6,688 nt of DNA, taken from an uncultured Burkholderiales bacterium (lineage in GTDB: Bacteria > Pseudomonadota > Gammaproteobacteria > Burkholderiales > Burkholderiaceae_E). Location: assembly GCA_903898725.1 (NCBI GenBank), contig CAIUGQ010000190.1, forward strand, positions 1-6,688, written 5' to 3'. Shown one piece after another: positions 5,149 to 6,688 of the stretch. The notes beneath the pieces were generated by a model. That model searched no databases and was not told the DNA's origin. It worked only from the letters and a program-made list of their open reading frames with translations. The translations under genes were made by a program, and so were the position numbers. Position 1 is the stretch's first letter, and the number at the start of each line of letters is the position of its first letter.

Positions 5149-6688
5149 ATGGGCGACGTCCTGTTCCTGGTGCTGCGACGCCTGCGCGTGCCGCTGATCA
5201 CGCTGCTGGTCGTGTATGCGGTGTCGGTGGCCGGACTGGTGGCGATCCCGGGTGCCGACGGCGAGGGCCGGCCGTGGCGGATGGGCTTCTTCCATGCGCT
5301 CTACGTGATGAGCTACACCGCGACGACGATCGGGTTCGGCGAGATCCCGTATCCGTTCACCGATGCGCAGCGTCTGTGGGTGACCGTCGCGATCTACCTG
5401 TCGGTCATCGGCTGGGCCTACACGCTCGGGTCGGTCTTCGCGCTGTCGCAGGACCCGACGTTCCGGGCCGCCGCCGCGCGCAGCCTGTTCGTGCGGCGCG
5501 TGGCCCGGCTGCGCGAGCCGTACTGCGTGGTCTGCGGGTACGGCCGCAGCGGCGCCGAGATCGCGCGGGCCCTCGACGACCTCCGCGTGCGGCTGGTGAT
5601 CGTCGACACCGACGCGGCGCGGGTCGCCGCGATCGCGGTGCAGCCGTTTGCGGTCGCGCCCCTGGTGCTGGTCGCCGACGCGCGACGGCCCGAGGTGCTG
5701 CGCGATGCGGGCATCGCCAAGGCCGAGTGCCGGGCGGTGCTCGCGCTGACCGGCGACGACGAGGCGAACCAGACCATCGCGATCGGCACGCGCGTGCTCG
5801 ATCCCCGCACCCAGGTGATCGCGCGGGTCGCCGATCCGGTCGTGCACGCCAACCTCGCCGAGTTCGGCGGCGTGCACGTGATCAACCCGTTCCAGACCTT
5901 CGCGCTCAACGTCGGTCTCGACTTGGCCGCGCCGGAGGTGCTCCAGCTCGAGGAGTGGCTGACCTGCGCGCCCGGTGCCGAGCGCCCCGAGCCGCTGCGG
6001 CTGCCCCGCGGCCACTGGGTGCTGGCGGGCTACGGGCGATTCGGCCGGCCGCTCGCCGCGGCGCTCGGAGCCTCCGGCCAGTCGTGGCAGGCGTTCGATC
6101 CGCGCTTCGAGCCGCCCGATGCCGCCGAGGACCGGGTGCACGCCTGCGGCGGCACGGAGGAGGGGCTGGGTGCCGCCGGGATCGGCCGGGCGGTGGGCGT
6201 GATCGCGGGCACCGACAGCGACACGGTGAACCTCGCGGTGGTGAAGATGGCACGCCGCGCGAATCCGGCGGTCGCGGTGATCGTCCGGCGCAACAAGGCC
6301 TTCAACCAGGCGCTGATCGATGCGGCCGACCCGATGCTGACCTTCGTGCAGTCCGAGCTGATGCTGCACGAGGTGCTGCAGCTGCTGACGACACCGCTGC
6401 TCGAGCGCTTCCTCGAGCTCGCCCGGCGCGACGGGGCGGTGCTCGCCCGCGAGGCCTGCACCCGACTCGAGGCCGCCTTCGGCACCCGGGTGCCCGGCGT
6501 CTGGACCTTCGACTGCGACCCCTCGCAGCCGGGCATCCGCCAGGCGCTGTCGGGCGAGGCCGCGCCCCTGCGGGTGGGCGAACTGCTGCTCGATCCCCGT
6601 GAGCCGTCCGTGCGGCTGGCCGCCGTGCCGCTGATGCTGTCGCGCGCCGCGGCGTCCGTGCCCGGCGTCGACGCCGCGCGCGGGCAGC
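5149..6688 (+). CDS. Potassium channel with two RCK/TrkA-N domains, C-terminus beyond window
   Basis: This is a predicted inner-membrane K+ channel of the 2-TM plus RCK type. At least 513 residues are seen and no stop is reached by the window end. TM1 spans about 13-33, the pore helix about 47-58, the selectivity filter T60-I-G-F-G64 followed by E65, and TM2 about 77-99. The first RCK/TrkA-N domain starts at YCVVCGYGRSGAEIARAL (125-142), with GxGxxG at 130-135 and the acidic strand end D153; it continues through ALTGDDEANQTIAIGTRV (199-216). A second, more divergent copy starts at HWVLAGYGRFGRPLAAAL (289-306), with GxGxxG at 294-299 and D317, and IAGTDSDTVNLAVVKMAR at 352-369. The RCKs should gate the pore in response to nucleotides or ions. 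A tandem RCK pair in one chain would give eight RCK domains per tetramer. The start at 5149 has a good Shine-Dalgarno and follows the DUF6394 gene. The ligand is unknown. Confidence 0.93.
   Translation, partial: MGDVLFLVLRRLRVPLITLLVVYAVSVAGLVAIPGADGEGRPWRMGFFHALYVMSYTATTIGFGEIPYPFTDAQRLWVTVAIYLSVIGWAYTLGSVFALSQDPTFRAAAARSLFVRRVARLREPYCVVCGYGRSGAEIARALDDLRVRLVIVDTDAARVAAIAVQPFAVAPLVLVADARRPEVLRDAGIAKAECRAVLALTGDDEANQTIAIGTRVLDPRTQVIARVADPVVHANLAEFGGVHVINPFQTFALNVGLDLAAPEVLQLEEWLTCAPGAERPEPLRLPRGHWVLAGYGRFGRPLAAALGASGQSWQAFDPRFEPPDAAEDRVHACGGTEEGLGAAGIGRAVGVIAGTDSDTVNLAVVKMARRANPAVAVIVRRNKAFNQALIDAADPMLTFVQSELMLHEVLQLLTTPLLERFLELARRDGAVLAREACTRLEAAFGTRVPGVWTFDCDPSQPGIRQALSGEAAPLRVGELLLDPREPSVRLAAVPLMLSRAAASVPGVDAARGQ

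Noticed and set aside
4711..6602. Long frames 4711-6369 (minus) and 4983-6602 (plus) over the right part
   Set aside because: They shadow the DUF6394 and potassium channel genes, whose transmembrane and RCK motifs are unmistakable in the chosen frame.

Overview
The window is very GC-rich (roughly 70% by eye), with strong G/C preference at third codon positions. That base composition gives every true gene long open frames on the opposite strand. The gene content suggests a betaproteobacterium, probably of the Burkholderiales: a DUF6394-type small membrane protein next to a two-RCK potassium channel, a CNT nucleoside transporter, and a TuaH-like glycosyltransferase paired with a UDP-galactopyranose mutase. 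This assignment is inference from gene content and composition, because no rRNA or tRNA is present.

The window splits at a divergent intergenic region at 4600-4737. To its left, four genes are read on the minus strand, in transcription order: a concentrative nucleoside transporter (3352-4599), a LysR-type regulator 12 bp downstream (2419-3339), a 209-bp gap with repeats (2210-2418), a GT-B glycosyltransferase (830-2209), and a UDP-galactopyranose mutase (825 to below 1, truncated by the window edge). The transporter and regulator look like one transcription unit, since the regulator's Shine-Dalgarno overlaps the transporter's stop codon. The glycosyltransferase and mutase look like a second unit with only 4 bp between them. 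The mutase would supply UDP-galactofuranose, and the neighbouring transferase is a plausible user of it in surface polysaccharide or glycolipid synthesis.

To the right, on the plus strand, a 127-aa membrane protein of unknown function (4738-5121) is followed after 27 bp by a potassium channel with a TIGFG filter and two RCK/TrkA-N domains (5149 to past the window end). The two appear to form an ion-homeostasis unit.

I found no mobile element, CRISPR array, RNA gene or clearly new system. The parts that known families do not explain are small cis elements: a perfect 13-bp inverted repeat that includes the transporter start codon; four GCTCRG hexamers at an exact 11-bp period just after lysR; a 12-bp direct repeat upstream of the glycosyltransferase; and a G7 tract at the glycosyltransferase/mutase junction, where one base change would fuse the two frames. 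An altered nucleobase-binding motif in the transporter and the DUF6394/channel pairing also merit attention.
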